From positions 1 through 44,353 of the forward strand of contig JAGHVF010000048.1 of assembly GCA_018064425.1 (NCBI GenBank): a stretch of 44,353 nucleotides of DNA, given 5' to 3'. Each line of letters begins with the position of its first letter. Within the stretch, counting starts at the first letter, position 1. This DNA comes from Candidatus Colinaster equi. Lineage in GTDB: Bacteria > Bacillota > Clostridia > Lachnospirales > Lachnospiraceae. Of the stretch, positions 25,512 to 35,408 are shown piece by piece. The notes beneath the pieces are model-generated. The model searched no databases. It worked only from the letters and a program-made list of their open reading frames with translations, and had not been told where the DNA came from. The position numbers and the translations under genes are program-made.

Positions 25512-27107
25512 ATGGCAAATATTAATGATGAAATAAGCAGAAGACGTACATTTGCGATTATATCGCATCCCGATGCGGGTAAAACAACTTTGACGGAGAA
25601 GTTCTTGCTCTACGGAGGAGCAATCAATCTTGCAGGTTCCGTAAAGGGTAAAGCAACAGCAAGGCACGCTGTCAGCGACTGGATGGAGATTGAGAAGGAG
25701 AGAGGTATCTCTGTTACTTCTTCCGTACTTCAGTTTGAATATGACGGATATTGTATCAATATATTGGATACACCGGGACATCAGGATTTCTCGGAGGATA
25801 CATATCGTACTCTTATGGCGGCAGACAGTGCTGTCATGGTTATTGATGCATCCAAGGGTGTTGAGGCGCAGACAAGAAAATTGTTTAAGGTCTGCGGTAT
25901 GCGCGGTATACCGATTTTTACCTTTATCAACAAATTGGACAGAGAGGCCAATGATACTTTCGAGCTTCTTGATGAGATAGAGAAGGAACTTGGAATAGCA
26001 ACATGTCCGGTTAACTGGCCGATAGGTTGCGGTAAGAATTTTAAGGGTGTGTATGACAGACAAAAGCAGTGTGTAGTTACATATTCCGATACTCAAAAGG
26101 GAACAAAAGAAGGCGAAACAAGCGTTATACCTATTACCGATGCGGATAAAGTACTGGAGGCAATAGGTGATGAGCGTAAAAGCGTCTTAGATGATGAAAT
26201 AGAACTTCTTGACGGCGCCAGTGCGGAGTTTGATCTGGATAAGGTACGTCAGGGTAAACTTACACCGGTATTTTTTGGCTCGGCGCTTACTAATTTCGGT
26301 GTTGAAATATTCTTAAAATATTTCCTTGAAATGAGTTCGACACCGTTATCAAGAAAAGCGGGCGATTGTATTATTGAGCCTACGGAACATGATTTTTCCG
26401 CATTCGTGTTTAAGATTCAGGCTAATATGAATAAAGCACACAGAGACAGAGTTGCTTTTATGCGCATTTGCTCGGGTAAGTTTGATGCCGCGAAGGAAGT
26501 TAAGCATGTTCAGGGCGGTAAAGTGATGCGTTTGTCGCAACCGCAGCAGATTATGGCGGATTCAAGAAAAATTCTTGATGAAGCATATGCGGGTGATATT
26601 ATCGGTGTATTCGATCCGGGTATTTTCTCAATCGGCGATACAGTGTGCAGCCCTAAGGACAATATTGTATATGATGGTATTCCGACATTTGCTCCGGAAC
26701 ATTTCGCCAGAGTACGTCAGATAGATACCATGAAGCGTAAGCAGTTTGTTAAAGGTATTACACAGATAGCACAGGAAGGTGCTATCCAGATATTCCAGGA
26801 ATACAATACCGGACTTGAAGAAATAATTGTGGGCGTAGTAGGTGTTCTGCAGTTTGACGTATTAAAATACAGATTGGAAAATGAATACAACGTGGAGATT
26901 AAACTTGAGAATCTCCCATATGAGCATATAAGATGGATTGTGAGTGAGGGAACAGATCTTGATAAAATATCGGGAACCAGCGATATGAAGAAGATAAAAG
27001 ACCTTAAGGATAATCCGTTGCTTTTGTTTGTTAATTCATGGAGCGTAGGTATGACACTTGAACGTAATCCGGGATTGGAATTGTCGGAATTCGGTAGTGC
27101 TCAGTAG
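25512..27107 (+). CDS. prfC: Peptide chain release factor 3
   Basis: RF3 is the GTPase that removes RF1 or RF2 from the ribosome after termination. The 531-residue protein shows the G domain near its start (SHPDAGKTTLTEKF at about residues 18-31), the switch-region GISVTSSVLQF, DTPGHQDFSEDTYR and NKLDR, and the C-terminal RF3 domain with LQFDVLKYRLENEYNVE. ATG 25512 is chosen because TAGGAG at 25501-25506 fits it; the longer frame from 25461 would begin inside the pnp terminator. Length matches the family. Confidence 0.96.
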   Translation: MANINDEISRRRTFAIISHPDAGKTTLTEKFLLYGGAINLAGSVKGKATARHAVSDWMEIEKERGISVTSSVLQFEYDGYCINILDTPGHQDFSEDTYRTLMAADSAVMVIDASKGVEAQTRKLFKVCGMRGIPIFTFINKLDREANDTFELLDEIEKELGIATCPVNWPIGCGKNFKGVYDRQKQCVVTYSDTQKGTKEGETSVIPITDADKVLEAIGDERKSVLDDEIELLDGASAEFDLDKVRQGKLTPVFFGSALTNFGVEIFLKYFLEMSSTPLSRKAGDCIIEPTEHDFSAFVFKIQANMNKAHRDRVAFMRICSGKFDAAKEVKHVQGGKVMRLSQPQQIMADSRKILDEAYAGDIIGVFDPGIFSIGDTVCSPKDNIVYDGIPTFAPEHFARVRQIDTMKRKQFVKGITQIAQEGAIQIFQEYNTGLEEIIVGVVGVLQFDVLKYRLENEYNVEIKLENLPYEHIRWIVSEGTDLDKISGTSDMKKIKDLKDNPLLLFVNSWSVGMTLERNPGLELSEFGSAQ

Positions 27108-27130
27108 TGTATGATTGTTGAGGCATGGGT

Positions 27131-28453
27131 ATGAAGAAATCATTAGCTGTCCTTGCAGGCTCCCTGGCAATTTTGGCAGGAGTAATATTGTATGGCATTT
27201 TAGGTGATGGAAATACTATGTCTGAAAAAGGCGCAAACAGCACCGTAAAGAGCGAAAAATATGGTGAGTTTGCAACATTGAGTGACGAAAACGAGGCAGA
27301 AAGTGCTCAGAATGTGGATGTGGCAACATACGCAGACAGTGAGCTAAAGGTCGATGTTAACGAAGTTGTATTGGATGAAGATGTATCCGAGGAATTAGTT
27401 GAGCCTGATGAAGAATTAGCGGAAATTGCCGAGGATATCCACGAGACGACGTATGAATATGCTTACAACGAATTGAATGCAAACGAGCAGGAGATTTATT
27501 CAATTGTCTTGTCCTCGCTTACGCAGTATGCCACGGAAACAGTGCTGCCTACTACGAATATCGATACTCTGGATAAAGCATTTAATGCTGTGCTTATTGA
27601 TCATCCGGAGATATTCTATGTGGATGGATATAAGTATACAAAATATACTTTGGGCAAAAAGATTATGAAGTTGTCTTTTGACGGCAGCTATACCATGTCC
27701 AAAGAAGAGAGCGATGCTTTGTGGAACGAGCTTGATGCAGTTCTTACGGCAATTGAGATGAATGTTGATGCGTCGGCATCGGATTATGACAAGATAAAAT
27801 ATGTTTATGATACAATTGTTGACCAAACCGAGTATGATTTGGCTGCAGATAACAATCAGAATATTATCTCTGTTTTAATCGGAAAAAGAAGTGTATGTCA
27901 GGGATATGCAAAGACGGTGCAATTATTACTTAACCGTATGGGAATTAATACAACGCTGGTAACCGGCTATGTGTCAAACGGTCAGAGTCATGCATGGAAT
28001 CTTGTGAAGGCAGACGGCAATTGGTATTATCTTGATGCAACGTGGGGCGATGCATATTATATGTTGGCGGGCGATGAAGATATGCCGGAAGGAATAAGCG
28101 GCAATACAAATTATGATTATTTGCTGATAACATCCGATGATATTGCCATGACGCATACACCGGATGAGATGATAGAATTGCCTGTTTGTAATTGTATGGA
28201 AGACAATTACTATGTGAAGGAAGGCTTGTTTTTTGAAAGCTTTGATGAAAATTGTGTATCGGAGGGCGTAAACAGAGCAATAGCACTCGGACAGGATACT
28301 GTGACATTCAGGTGCATTGACGGTAGTGTTTACAATACTATGATGGACGAATTGCTGGAAAAACAGGCCATTTTCAAATATATGCCGGGAATGAATAAAA
28401 AGGTCAGATATGTGGGGAATGATAAGATGCACACCCTTACATTTTGGCTTTAA
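27131..28453 (+). CDS. Membrane-anchored or exported transglutaminase-like domain protein
   Basis: The 440-residue protein starts with a signal/anchor helix (MKKSLAVLAGSLAILAGVIL). Residues 30-110 are acidic and low in complexity. The rest contains a transglutaminase-like core with the triad Cys256 in SVCQGYA, His287 in QSHAWN and Asp302 in LDATWGD. Such extracytoplasmic proteins in Clostridia are mostly uncharacterised and may act on cell-surface proteins or peptides as cysteine proteases or cross-linkers. ATG 27131 is chosen over 27125 because TTGAGG at 27118-27123 is 7 nt away. It may be expressed with prfC, 23 bp upstream. Confidence 0.87.
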   Translation: MKKSLAVLAGSLAILAGVILYGILGDGNTMSEKGANSTVKSEKYGEFATLSDENEAESAQNVDVATYADSELKVDVNEVVLDEDVSEELVEPDEELAEIAEDIHETTYEYAYNELNANEQEIYSIVLSSLTQYATETVLPTTNIDTLDKAFNAVLIDHPEIFYVDGYKYTKYTLGKKIMKLSFDGSYTMSKEESDALWNELDAVLTAIEMNVDASASDYDKIKYVYDTIVDQTEYDLAADNNQNIISVLIGKRSVCQGYAKTVQLLLNRMGINTTLVTGYVSNGQSHAWNLVKADGNWYYLDATWGDAYYMLAGDEDMPEGISGNTNYDYLLITSDDIAMTHTPDEMIELPVCNCMEDNYYVKEGLFFESFDENCVSEGVNRAIALGQDTVTFRCIDGSVYNTMMDELLEKQAIFKYMPGMNKKVRYVGNDKMHTLTFWL

Positions 28454-28468
28454 TTTGGCAGGCGTGTA

Positions 28469-28477
28469 TGATATAAT
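28469..28477 (+). promoter_or_regulatory. Extended -10 promoter candidate before the asp23 gene
   Basis: TGA followed by TATAAT at 28472-28477 forms an extended -10; no good -35 is seen. It would start the asp23-nusB-xseA cluster about 50 nt before the first ATG. Confidence 0.45.
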
Positions 28478-28532
28478 AACTTGCAGTGGTTTTTTTAAGG
28501 AAAATACGATATATACTGATTAGGAGGTCTCT

Positions 28533-28919
28533 ATGGAAAAGAACGAGAAGCAGGTATATACATTGGAGAATGAAGAGAGCGGAATCGGTTCGGTATCGGT
28601 AGCCGATGATGTTGTAGCTGTTATTGCAGGACTTGCGGCAACAGAGGTTGAAGGCGTAAGCGCAATGGCTGGAAATATTACCAACGAGCTGATGAGTAAG
28701 GTAGGATACAAGAGTCTTACAAAGGGTGTAAAAGTAGATATTAAGGGTGGTAAGGTTAAGACAGAGTTGGCTATTACCATGGATTATGGATATAACATTC
28801 CTGCAACCAGCAGCAAGGTACAGGAGAAGGTTAAGTCTACAATAGAGAATATGACAGGCTTAGAGGTAACGGATGTTAATGTCCGTATCGTAGGCGTTCA
28901 GATGCAGAAGGGCAAGTAA
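28533..28919 (+). CDS. Asp23/Gls24 family envelope stress protein
   Basis: A 128-residue Asp23/Gls24 protein with the usual VAVIAGLAATEVEGVSAM start of the domain, KGVKVDIKGGKVKTELAIT and a final VTDVNVRIVGVQ. Members sit at the membrane and respond to alkaline or envelope stress, though their molecular action is unclear. The gene lies just before nusB, as in most Clostridia and Bacilli. TTAGGAGGTC precedes the ATG. Confidence 0.93.
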   Translation: MEKNEKQVYTLENEESGIGSVSVADDVVAVIAGLAATEVEGVSAMAGNITNELMSKVGYKSLTKGVKVDIKGGKVKTELAITMDYGYNIPATSSKVQEKVKSTIENMTGLEVTDVNVRIVGVQMQKGK

Positions 28920-28922
28920 TAT

Positions 28923-29336
28923 ATGACCAGAAGACAATTAAGAGAGCAGATTTTTAAGCTCTTATTCCGTATCGAATTTAACAGTGTGGAGGATATGAAG
29001 GAACAGTGTGGATTATTCTTTGAACTGTCGGATGAAGATACCGGAGCGGACAATATTGAAAAAGACAGTGAAGAATATATCCGTGGCAAATATGATGATA
29101 TAATGGCACATCTTGATGAGATTGATGCAGCCATTAACGAAAAGGCCAAGGGTTGGACAACAGATCGTATGGGTAAGGTTGATCTTACTATTATCAGACT
29201 TGCCGTATACGAGATTATGTTTGATGACGATATTCCGACAGGTGTAGCTATTAACGAAGCTGTTGAGCTAGCCAAGGAATTCGGCCAGGATGAGTCCTAT
29301 TCGTTTGTAAACGGTGTCCTGGGCAAATTTGCGTAG
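28923..29336 (+). CDS. nusB: Transcription antitermination factor NusB
   Basis: NusB binds boxA RNA with S10 in rRNA antitermination. The 137-residue helical protein shows TRRQLREQIFKLLFRIEF at the start, VDLTIIRLAVYEIMF and PTGVAINEAVELAKEFG in the middle, and SYSFVNGVLGKF at the end, all typical. It starts 3 bp after the asp23 stop, with AAGGGCAAG as the weak ribosome site, so coupling is likely. Confidence 0.95.
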   Translation: MTRRQLREQIFKLLFRIEFNSVEDMKEQCGLFFELSDEDTGADNIEKDSEEYIRGKYDDIMAHLDEIDAAINEKAKGWTTDRMGKVDLTIIRLAVYEIMFDDDIPTGVAINEAVELAKEFGQDESYSFVNGVLGKFA

Positions 29337-29351
29337 ATTGTAGGATGTATT

Positions 29352-30560
29352 ATGCAGAGTGTATACACAGTTGCACAGGTGAATTCCTATATCAAGAATA
29401 TGTTTACACAAGACTATTTATTGCAGGCTGTGTCCGTTAAAGGTGAGATAAGTAATTGCAAGTATCATTCATCGGGACACATATATTTTACCCTGAAGGA
29501 TAAGCTAAGCGTAATATCCTGCGTTATGTTCGCAGGCAATCGCAAAGGCTTATCTTTTAATTTACAGGAAGGAATGCAGGTAGTCGTATCAGGTCGTGTA
29601 GATACATATGAGCGTGACGGCAAATATCAGCTGTATGCGACACATATTAAAAAGGATGGATTCGGAGAACTCTATGAACGCTTTTTGCAATTGAAGCAGG
29701 AACTTGAGGAAAGAGGTCTTTTTGCTGCAGAGTATAAGCAGCCGATTCCCAAATATGTTAAGACAATCGGAGTAGTTACCGCTGCTACGGGAGCGGCAAT
29801 CAGAGATATTATCAGTGTGTCAAAGGGTAGAAATCCCTTTGTACAGATTGTTTTGTATCCTGCACAGGTACAGGGTATCGGTGCAGCACATAGTGTGGCT
29901 GAAGGTATAAGGGCGCTTGAACAGTTTGGCGTAGATGTCATTATTGTAGGGCGCGGGGGCGGTTCGCTTGAAGACCTATGGGCATTTAACGAAGAAGAAG
30001 TGGCGCAGGCCATTTTTGATTGCAAGGTACCGACTATTTCGGCGGTGGGTCATGAGACAGACGTAACTATAGCTGATTATGTGGCCGACAGACGAGCCGA
30101 GACACCGACGGCAGCGGCACAGATGGCTACATTTGACGTAGCGACATACATACATGATATAAGTTTGTTGCAGGACAGATTGAGTGCATTGATGGAACAT
30201 AAGGTGGATTTGGCCAAGATGTCCGTGCGAAACGCTTCTATGTTGTTAATGAACAGATCGCCAAAGAGTATGATAGCGGATAGAAGATATGCAACAATGC
30301 AGGCTGAGGAGAGATTGTCACATGCTATGGCCGACAGCCTTACTAGAAGTAAGAATAAGTTAGCATTGTTGGCAGGTTCGTTAAACGGCGTATCACCGCT
30401 TGAGAAGCTCTCACAAGGCTATTCCTATACAGAAAATGCCGATGGTAAGGGTATTAGTGACGTGACGAATGTAGCAATTGAAGATATCATTAAGGTGCAT
30501 GTGAAAAACGGTGCAATTACGGCAAAGGTAAAAGATGTTGTTAAGATAGAGAGGCAATAA
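29352..30560 (+). CDS. xseA: Exodeoxyribonuclease VII large subunit
   Basis: The catalytic subunit of exonuclease VII, which degrades single-stranded DNA in both directions. The 402-residue protein has an N-terminal OB-fold (residues 3-100; VSVKGEISNCKYHSSGHIYF), the catalytic segment with RGGGSLEDLWAFNEE and SAVGHETDVTIADYVAD, and a C-terminal coiled coil for XseB binding. Its stop overlaps the xseB start by one base. Confidence 0.96.
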   Translation: MQSVYTVAQVNSYIKNMFTQDYLLQAVSVKGEISNCKYHSSGHIYFTLKDKLSVISCVMFAGNRKGLSFNLQEGMQVVVSGRVDTYERDGKYQLYATHIKKDGFGELYERFLQLKQELEERGLFAAEYKQPIPKYVKTIGVVTAATGAAIRDIISVSKGRNPFVQIVLYPAQVQGIGAAHSVAEGIRALEQFGVDVIIVGRGGGSLEDLWAFNEEEVAQAIFDCKVPTISAVGHETDVTIADYVADRRAETPTAAAQMATFDVATYIHDISLLQDRLSALMEHKVDLAKMSVRNASMLLMNRSPKSMIADRRYATMQAEERLSHAMADSLTRSKNKLALLAGSLNGVSPLEKLSQGYSYTENADGKGISDVTNVAIEDIIKVHVKNGAITAKVKDVVKIERQ

Positions 30561-30790
30561 TGGCAGCAGATAACGGTAAGACACTTGAAGAAATAATGAA
30601 TGAATTGGAAGAATGTGTTGCAAAGCTTGAATCAAGCGATATTTCTTTGGAAGATTCATTTCGCGAATATGAAGCAGGTATGAAACTTGTAAAGGAATGC
30701 AACGACAGAATAGACGGAATTGAGAAAAAGGTGCAATTGCTTGAAAAAGACGGAAGTGTGAGCATACTGGATGAAGGCACCGAGGAGTGA
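30560..30790 (+). CDS. xseB: Exodeoxyribonuclease VII small subunit
   Basis: The small helical subunit, 76 residues, that several-fold decorates XseA. It has the usual LEEIMNELEECVAKLESSDISLEDSFREYEAGM pattern (quoted in parts: EIMNELEECVAKLE, then SLEDSFREYEAGM). The start overlaps the xseA stop (TAATG), so stoichiometry is probably set by coupled translation. Confidence 0.94.
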   Translation: MAADNGKTLEEIMNELEECVAKLESSDISLEDSFREYEAGMKLVKECNDRIDGIEKKVQLLEKDGSVSILDEGTEE

Positions 30791-30794
30791 TTGG

Positions 30795-31691
30795 ATGGAT
30801 TTTAATAGCGAAGTTAAGAATAAAGCGGCGGATATTGAGGAAATACTAAAAAAATATTTGCCAAAGGAAGAAGGATATCAAAAGACTGTAATTGAAGCAA
30901 TGAATTACAGTGTGTTAAGCGGAGGCAAGAGACTCAGACCTATGCTGATGCAGGAGACATATAGACTGTTTGGCGGTGAGGATGATATTGTTGAGTATTA
31001 CATGACAGCCCTTGAGATGATACATACATATTCACTTGTACATGACGATTTACCCTGTATGGACAATGATGAATACAGAAGAGGACGCAAGACTACTCAT
31101 GCGGTATACGGTCCGGGCATAGCTACTCTTGCAGGAGATGCCTTATTAAATTATGCGGCGGAAGTTGTAGCTATGGCTATTTCTAATGCCAAGGAACCCG
31201 AAAAGGCAGCTGAGGCTATGAAAGTATTGTTTGGCAAAAGCGGAGTATTCGGAATGATAGGCGGTCAGACAGCGGATGTAATAAGCGAAGATAAACCGTG
31301 TGAGGACATTACCGAAGAATTGCTTATGTATATTCATAAGAACAAAACTGCGGCACTTATAGAGGCAGCCATGATGATTGGCGGTATATTGGCGGGTGCC
31401 AATGATATAACGGTAAGAACACTTGAAAAGATAGCATATAATGTGGGAATCGCATTCCAGATACAGGATGATATTCTGGATGTAACCAGTACTTTTGAGC
31501 AACTTGGAAAGCCAATCGGAAGCGACGAACGTAATCATAAAGTGACATATGTGTCATTACATGGATTGGCCGAAGCGGCAAGTGAAGTGGAAAGATTGTC
31601 GGAGGAAGCAATTACTCTTTTACATACGCTTCCGGGTGAAAATGTTTTTCTTGAAGAATTGCTTAAAAGCCTGATTGACAGAAAAAACTAA
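30795..31691 (+). CDS. ispA: Polyprenyl synthetase (farnesyl/geranyl diphosphate synthase type)
   Basis: Condenses isopentenyl and allylic diphosphates into farnesyl-type chains for quinones, undecaprenyl carriers or other isoprenoids. The 298-residue protein has the two metal-binding motifs DDLPCMDND (Asp84, 85, 90) and DDILD (Asp225, 226, 229), plus GGKRLRP near residue 40. ATG 30795 is chosen because GAGGAG at 30783-30788 serves it; ATG 30771 lies within xseB. Chain length is not certain; farnesyl is typical for this gene position next to dxs. Confidence 0.92.
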   Translation: MDFNSEVKNKAADIEEILKKYLPKEEGYQKTVIEAMNYSVLSGGKRLRPMLMQETYRLFGGEDDIVEYYMTALEMIHTYSLVHDDLPCMDNDEYRRGRKTTHAVYGPGIATLAGDALLNYAAEVVAMAISNAKEPEKAAEAMKVLFGKSGVFGMIGGQTADVISEDKPCEDITEELLMYIHKNKTAALIEAAMMIGGILAGANDITVRTLEKIAYNVGIAFQIQDDILDVTSTFEQLGKPIGSDERNHKVTYVSLHGLAEAASEVERLSEEAITLLHTLPGENVFLEELLKSLIDRKN

Positions 31692-31779
31692 GTACCACGT
31701 GTGAATGCTTTGTTTGATATATGTACGTGCCTGTTGTGATTTATCAATGGGAGAGCTTATATGAAAGTAGGTGTTAAGT

Positions 31780-33642
31780 ATGTTACTTGACAGGATACAA
31801 CAACCTAATGACATTAAAAAAATAGATAGAAAAGATTATGATGCATTGGCACAGGAAATCAGAGAATTCCTGATAAACAAGATATCTGTATCAGGCGGAC
31901 ATCTGGGCGCCAATCTTGGTACGGTGGAACTTACGATGGCTTTGCATCTGTCGCTTAATTTGCCGGAAGATAAGATAATATGGGATGTAGGTCATCAGTC
32001 ATATACTCATAAGATTTTGACAGGCAGACGCGAGGGCTTTGATACTCTTAGAAAATATGGTGGTCTGAGCGGTTTTCCAAAAAGAAAGGAAAGTGATTGC
32101 GACTGTTTCGATACCGGACACAGTTCTACATCAATATCGGCCGGACTCGGCCTTGTTAAAGCAAGAGAGATAACAGGAGGTAACAATACTGTTGTATCTG
32201 TTATCGGTGATGGCTCGTTGACAGGCGGAATGGCATATGAGGCACTTAATAATGCTTCCAGAATGGACAGCAATTTTATCATTGTGCTTAACGATAATAA
32301 TATGTCGATATCCGAAAATGTCGGTGGTGTGAGTAAGTATCTTAATACCATACGTACAACTGACGGATATATATCATTGCGTGACGGAATATACAATTCC
32401 ATGCTTAATAAGCGTTACGGTGACGCGGTAATCGGTGCTGTAAGAAGAACAAAAAATGTGTTTAAACAGATGGTTATTCCGGGAATGTTCTTTGAGGATA
32501 TGGGAATAACATATTTAGGACCTGTGGACGGTCATGATATTGCGGCTATGGAGCGAGCATTAAAGGAAGCCAAACGTGTTAATAAGGCAGTGCTTGTTCA
32601 TGTTATTACACAGAAAGGTCGTGGATTTGAACCTGCTATTAAACATCCTGCACGTTTTCATTCTGCAGAACCTTTTGATATCAAGACAGGCGTACCGTCT
32701 AAGAAGAAAGAGAAGGCCAATTACACAGATGTATTTGGTACAGTTATGATAAAGTTGGCTACCCGTAATGAAAAAGTAGTTGCTATTACGGCTGCGATGC
32801 CGGACGGAACGGGACTCAAGAGATTTCATAATATCTTCCCGGATAGATTTTTCGATGTCGGTATTGCGGAACAACATGCCGTTACATTTGCGGCAGGATT
32901 GGCAGCAGGTGGTTTGATACCGATTGTTGCCGTGTATTCATCATTTTTGCAAAGAGCTTATGATCAGGTGCTCCATGATGTATGTATACAGAATTTGCCG
33001 GTTGTTTTTGCTATAGACAGAGCGGGACTTGTAGGTAGTGACGGTGAGACACATCAGGGAATTTTTGACTTGAGTTTCTTATCAAGTATACCCAATATGC
33101 ATATTATGGCTCCTAAGAATAAGTGGGAGTTATCGGATATGATGAAATTCGCTGTTAATTTCGGTGCACCTATTGCAGTAAGATATCCAAGAGGTCAGGC
33201 ATATGATGAACTCAAGGAATATCGTGCTCCAATCGAACTTGGCAAAAGCGAAATGATATTTGAAGAGAAGGACATTGCATTGCTTGCTGTGGGCAGTATG
33301 GTAAAAACTGCCGTTACGGTACGTAAGCAATTAAAAGATAAAGGCTACAAGGTAACACTTGTTAATGCAAGATTTGTTAAGCCGATTGACACAGATGTCA
33401 TTGATTATCTTGAGAAGAAGCATACTTTGCTTGTGACTATGGAAGAAAATGTTGCAAGCGGAGGATATGGCGAGAAGGTTGTAGACTACGTACTTGAAAA
33501 TGAGATAGATGTAAATGTGTTGCCTATATGTATTCCGGATGAGTATGTTGAACATGGTAACGTTGATTTATTAAAAGCCGAGATAGGCATTGATGCTGAT
33601 ACAATAGTTAAGAAGATTGAGGTGTGGCATAAGAAAAAATGA
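31780..33642 (+). CDS. dxs: 1-deoxy-D-xylulose-5-phosphate synthase
   Basis: Makes deoxyxylulose phosphate from pyruvate and glyceraldehyde 3-phosphate, the first step of the non-mevalonate isoprenoid pathway, and feeds ispA beside it. The 620-residue thiamine-diphosphate enzyme has VGHQSYTHKILTGR, the TPP motif GDGSLTGGMAYEALN to NDNNMSISENVG, and GIAEQHAVTFAAGLA in the pyrimidine domain. ATG 31780 is preferred over GTG 31771, since AGTAGGTG lies 8 nt upstream. The 88-bp gap before it shows no clear element. Confidence 0.95.
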   Translation: MLLDRIQQPNDIKKIDRKDYDALAQEIREFLINKISVSGGHLGANLGTVELTMALHLSLNLPEDKIIWDVGHQSYTHKILTGRREGFDTLRKYGGLSGFPKRKESDCDCFDTGHSSTSISAGLGLVKAREITGGNNTVVSVIGDGSLTGGMAYEALNNASRMDSNFIIVLNDNNMSISENVGGVSKYLNTIRTTDGYISLRDGIYNSMLNKRYGDAVIGAVRRTKNVFKQMVIPGMFFEDMGITYLGPVDGHDIAAMERALKEAKRVNKAVLVHVITQKGRGFEPAIKHPARFHSAEPFDIKTGVPSKKKEKANYTDVFGTVMIKLATRNEKVVAITAAMPDGTGLKRFHNIFPDRFFDVGIAEQHAVTFAAGLAAGGLIPIVAVYSSFLQRAYDQVLHDVCIQNLPVVFAIDRAGLVGSDGETHQGIFDLSFLSSIPNMHIMAPKNKWELSDMMKFAVNFGAPIAVRYPRGQAYDELKEYRAPIELGKSEMIFEEKDIALLAVGSMVKTAVTVRKQLKDKGYKVTLVNARFVKPIDTDVIDYLEKKHTLLVTMEENVASGGYGEKVVDYVLENEIDVNVLPICIPDEYVEHGNVDLLKAEIGIDADTIVKKIEVWHKKK

Positions 33643-34526
33643 AAGAGCGACTGGATGTTCTGTTGGTAAATAAAGGACTGGCTTCATCAAGGGAGAAGGC
33701 AAAGGCTGTGATTATGTCCGGAATAGTATATGTTGACGGACAGAAGGAAGATAAAGCAGGCAGTACTTTTGATGCTGATACTGCTAATATTGAGGTACGT
33801 GGTAATACACTCAAATATGTTAGCAGAGGCGGTCTCAAATTGGATAAAGCCGTAAGTGTGTTTGATTTACACCTTGATGATATGGTATGTATGGATATAG
33901 GTGCATCGACAGGTGGGTTTACCGATTGCATGCTGCAAAACGGTGCCGTAAAGGTATATTCTGTTGATGTAGGACATGGTCAGCTTGATTGGAAATTGAG
34001 AAATGACGAACGTGTCATATGTATGGAGAAGACCAACTTCAGATATTTGAAAAGAGAAGATATCGGAGAGGCGGTTGATTTTGCATCTTGTGATGTATCG
34101 TTTATATCACTTACAAAGATTCTGTTACCTGCAAGAAATATTTTGAAAGATGGCGGCAGAATGGTATGTTTGATTAAGCCTCAGTTTGAAGCCGGTAAGG
34201 ACAAGGTAGGCAAAAAGGGTGTTGTAAGAGAACCCGCCATTCATAAGGAAGTGGTTTGCAGAATATGCAATTTTGCAATACTTTGCGGATTCGATATCCT
34301 TGATTTGGATCATTCGCCGATAAAAGGCCCTGAAGGAAATATCGAGTATCTTATCTATTTGTCAAAAAATGCACAGTATAATGATAAGATAGAGGTATTA
34401 GATGAGCATGATTTGGGAACACAATTGAAAGAAGTAGCAGAAAATGGCACTATACTTTATAGTGAACAGATAGCAGCTAAGATTGATGCAAGTGTGGCAG
34501 CAGCTCATGAGGCACTTGATAAGTAA
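33639..34526 (+). CDS. tlyA: TlyA-family rRNA (cytidine-2'-O)-methyltransferase
   Basis: Methylates 16S and/or 23S rRNA ribose positions. The 295-residue protein has an S4 RNA-binding domain (residues 3-62; RLDVLLVNKGLASSREKAKA) and an FtsJ/RrmJ-like methyltransferase domain with the SAM-binding VCMDIGASTGGFTDCML. The start overlaps the dxs stop as ATGA, implying translational coupling. The tlyA-nadK-argR-recN order is widespread in Gram-positive bacteria. Confidence 0.94.
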   Translation: MKERLDVLLVNKGLASSREKAKAVIMSGIVYVDGQKEDKAGSTFDADTANIEVRGNTLKYVSRGGLKLDKAVSVFDLHLDDMVCMDIGASTGGFTDCMLQNGAVKVYSVDVGHGQLDWKLRNDERVICMEKTNFRYLKREDIGEAVDFASCDVSFISLTKILLPARNILKDGGRMVCLIKPQFEAGKDKVGKKGVVREPAIHKEVVCRICNFAILCGFDILDLDHSPIKGPEGNIEYLIYLSKNAQYNDKIEVLDEHDLGTQLKEVAENGTILYSEQIAAKIDASVAAAHEALDK

Positions 34527-34545
34527 CTCATAAAAGGAGTACGGG

Positions 34546-35394
34546 ATGAAGAATTTTCTTGTAGTGTCTAATATAATTAAAGACCCGGACGGAGTATTAT
34601 CCGGTAAGATTGTCAATTATCTGAAGGACAAGGGAGTTGACTGTAGAAGCACGGTATGTACTCGTGACTGTAATAATAACTATCATCTGACGGATTATGA
34701 GGGAACGGATTGCATTATCGTATTAGGCGGTGACGGTACCATTTTGCAGGTAGCAAGAGATATTGCTGACAAGAATATTCCGATTATGGGCGTTAATCTG
34801 GGAACGGTTGGATATTTGGCCGAAGTTGATGCTGACAAGGTAAATGAAGCGATTGATCGAGTGCTAAAGGGTGATTACGCTACAGAAACGAGAATGATGT
34901 TACAGGGTGATATTACAGCAAACAACGGAGAAATCACTCATTTGTCACCGGCACTTAATGATATTGTTATTACGCGTAACGGTGCATTACAGATAATCAG
35001 ATTCAGTATATATGTTAATGATCAATTCTTATGTGATTTTAGTGCGGACGGTATAATCATTGCAACACCGACAGGCTCAACAGGATACAATATGTCAGCA
35101 GGTGGGCCGATTGCAAAACCGAGTGCATCGTTGCTTTTGCTGACACCAATTTGTGCACATAGCGGCACACCGACAAGTATCGTACTTAGCGATTCGGATA
35201 AAGTGGATATTGTAATTAATAAAGGTCGTGACGGTAATTCAATATTTGTAGCTGCCAATTCCGATGGTAATGACGAACATGTCATGACTACGGATGACAG
35301 AATTACCATATCCAAGTCGAAATATGTAAGTACAATTATCAGATTGGATTCTGACAGTTTTGTACAGACTTTGCACAAGAAGATGAGTGAGTAG
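34546..35394 (+). CDS. nadK: NAD kinase
   Basis: Phosphorylates NAD to NADP. The 282-residue protein has the catalytic LGGDGTIL motif, GVNLGTVGYLAE and the glycine-rich FSADGIIIATPTGSTGYNMS region of the family. AAAAGGAG lies before the ATG. Normal length; 15 bp to argR. Confidence 0.95.
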   Translation: MKNFLVVSNIIKDPDGVLSGKIVNYLKDKGVDCRSTVCTRDCNNNYHLTDYEGTDCIIVLGGDGTILQVARDIADKNIPIMGVNLGTVGYLAEVDADKVNEAIDRVLKGDYATETRMMLQGDITANNGEITHLSPALNDIVITRNGALQIIRFSIYVNDQFLCDFSADGIIIATPTGSTGYNMSAGGPIAKPSASLLLLTPICAHSGTPTSIVLSDSDKVDIVINKGRDGNSIFVAANSDGNDEHVMTTDDRITISKSKYVSTIIRLDSDSFVQTLHKKMSE

Positions 35395-35408
35395 AGAGGC
35401 GCGTACAT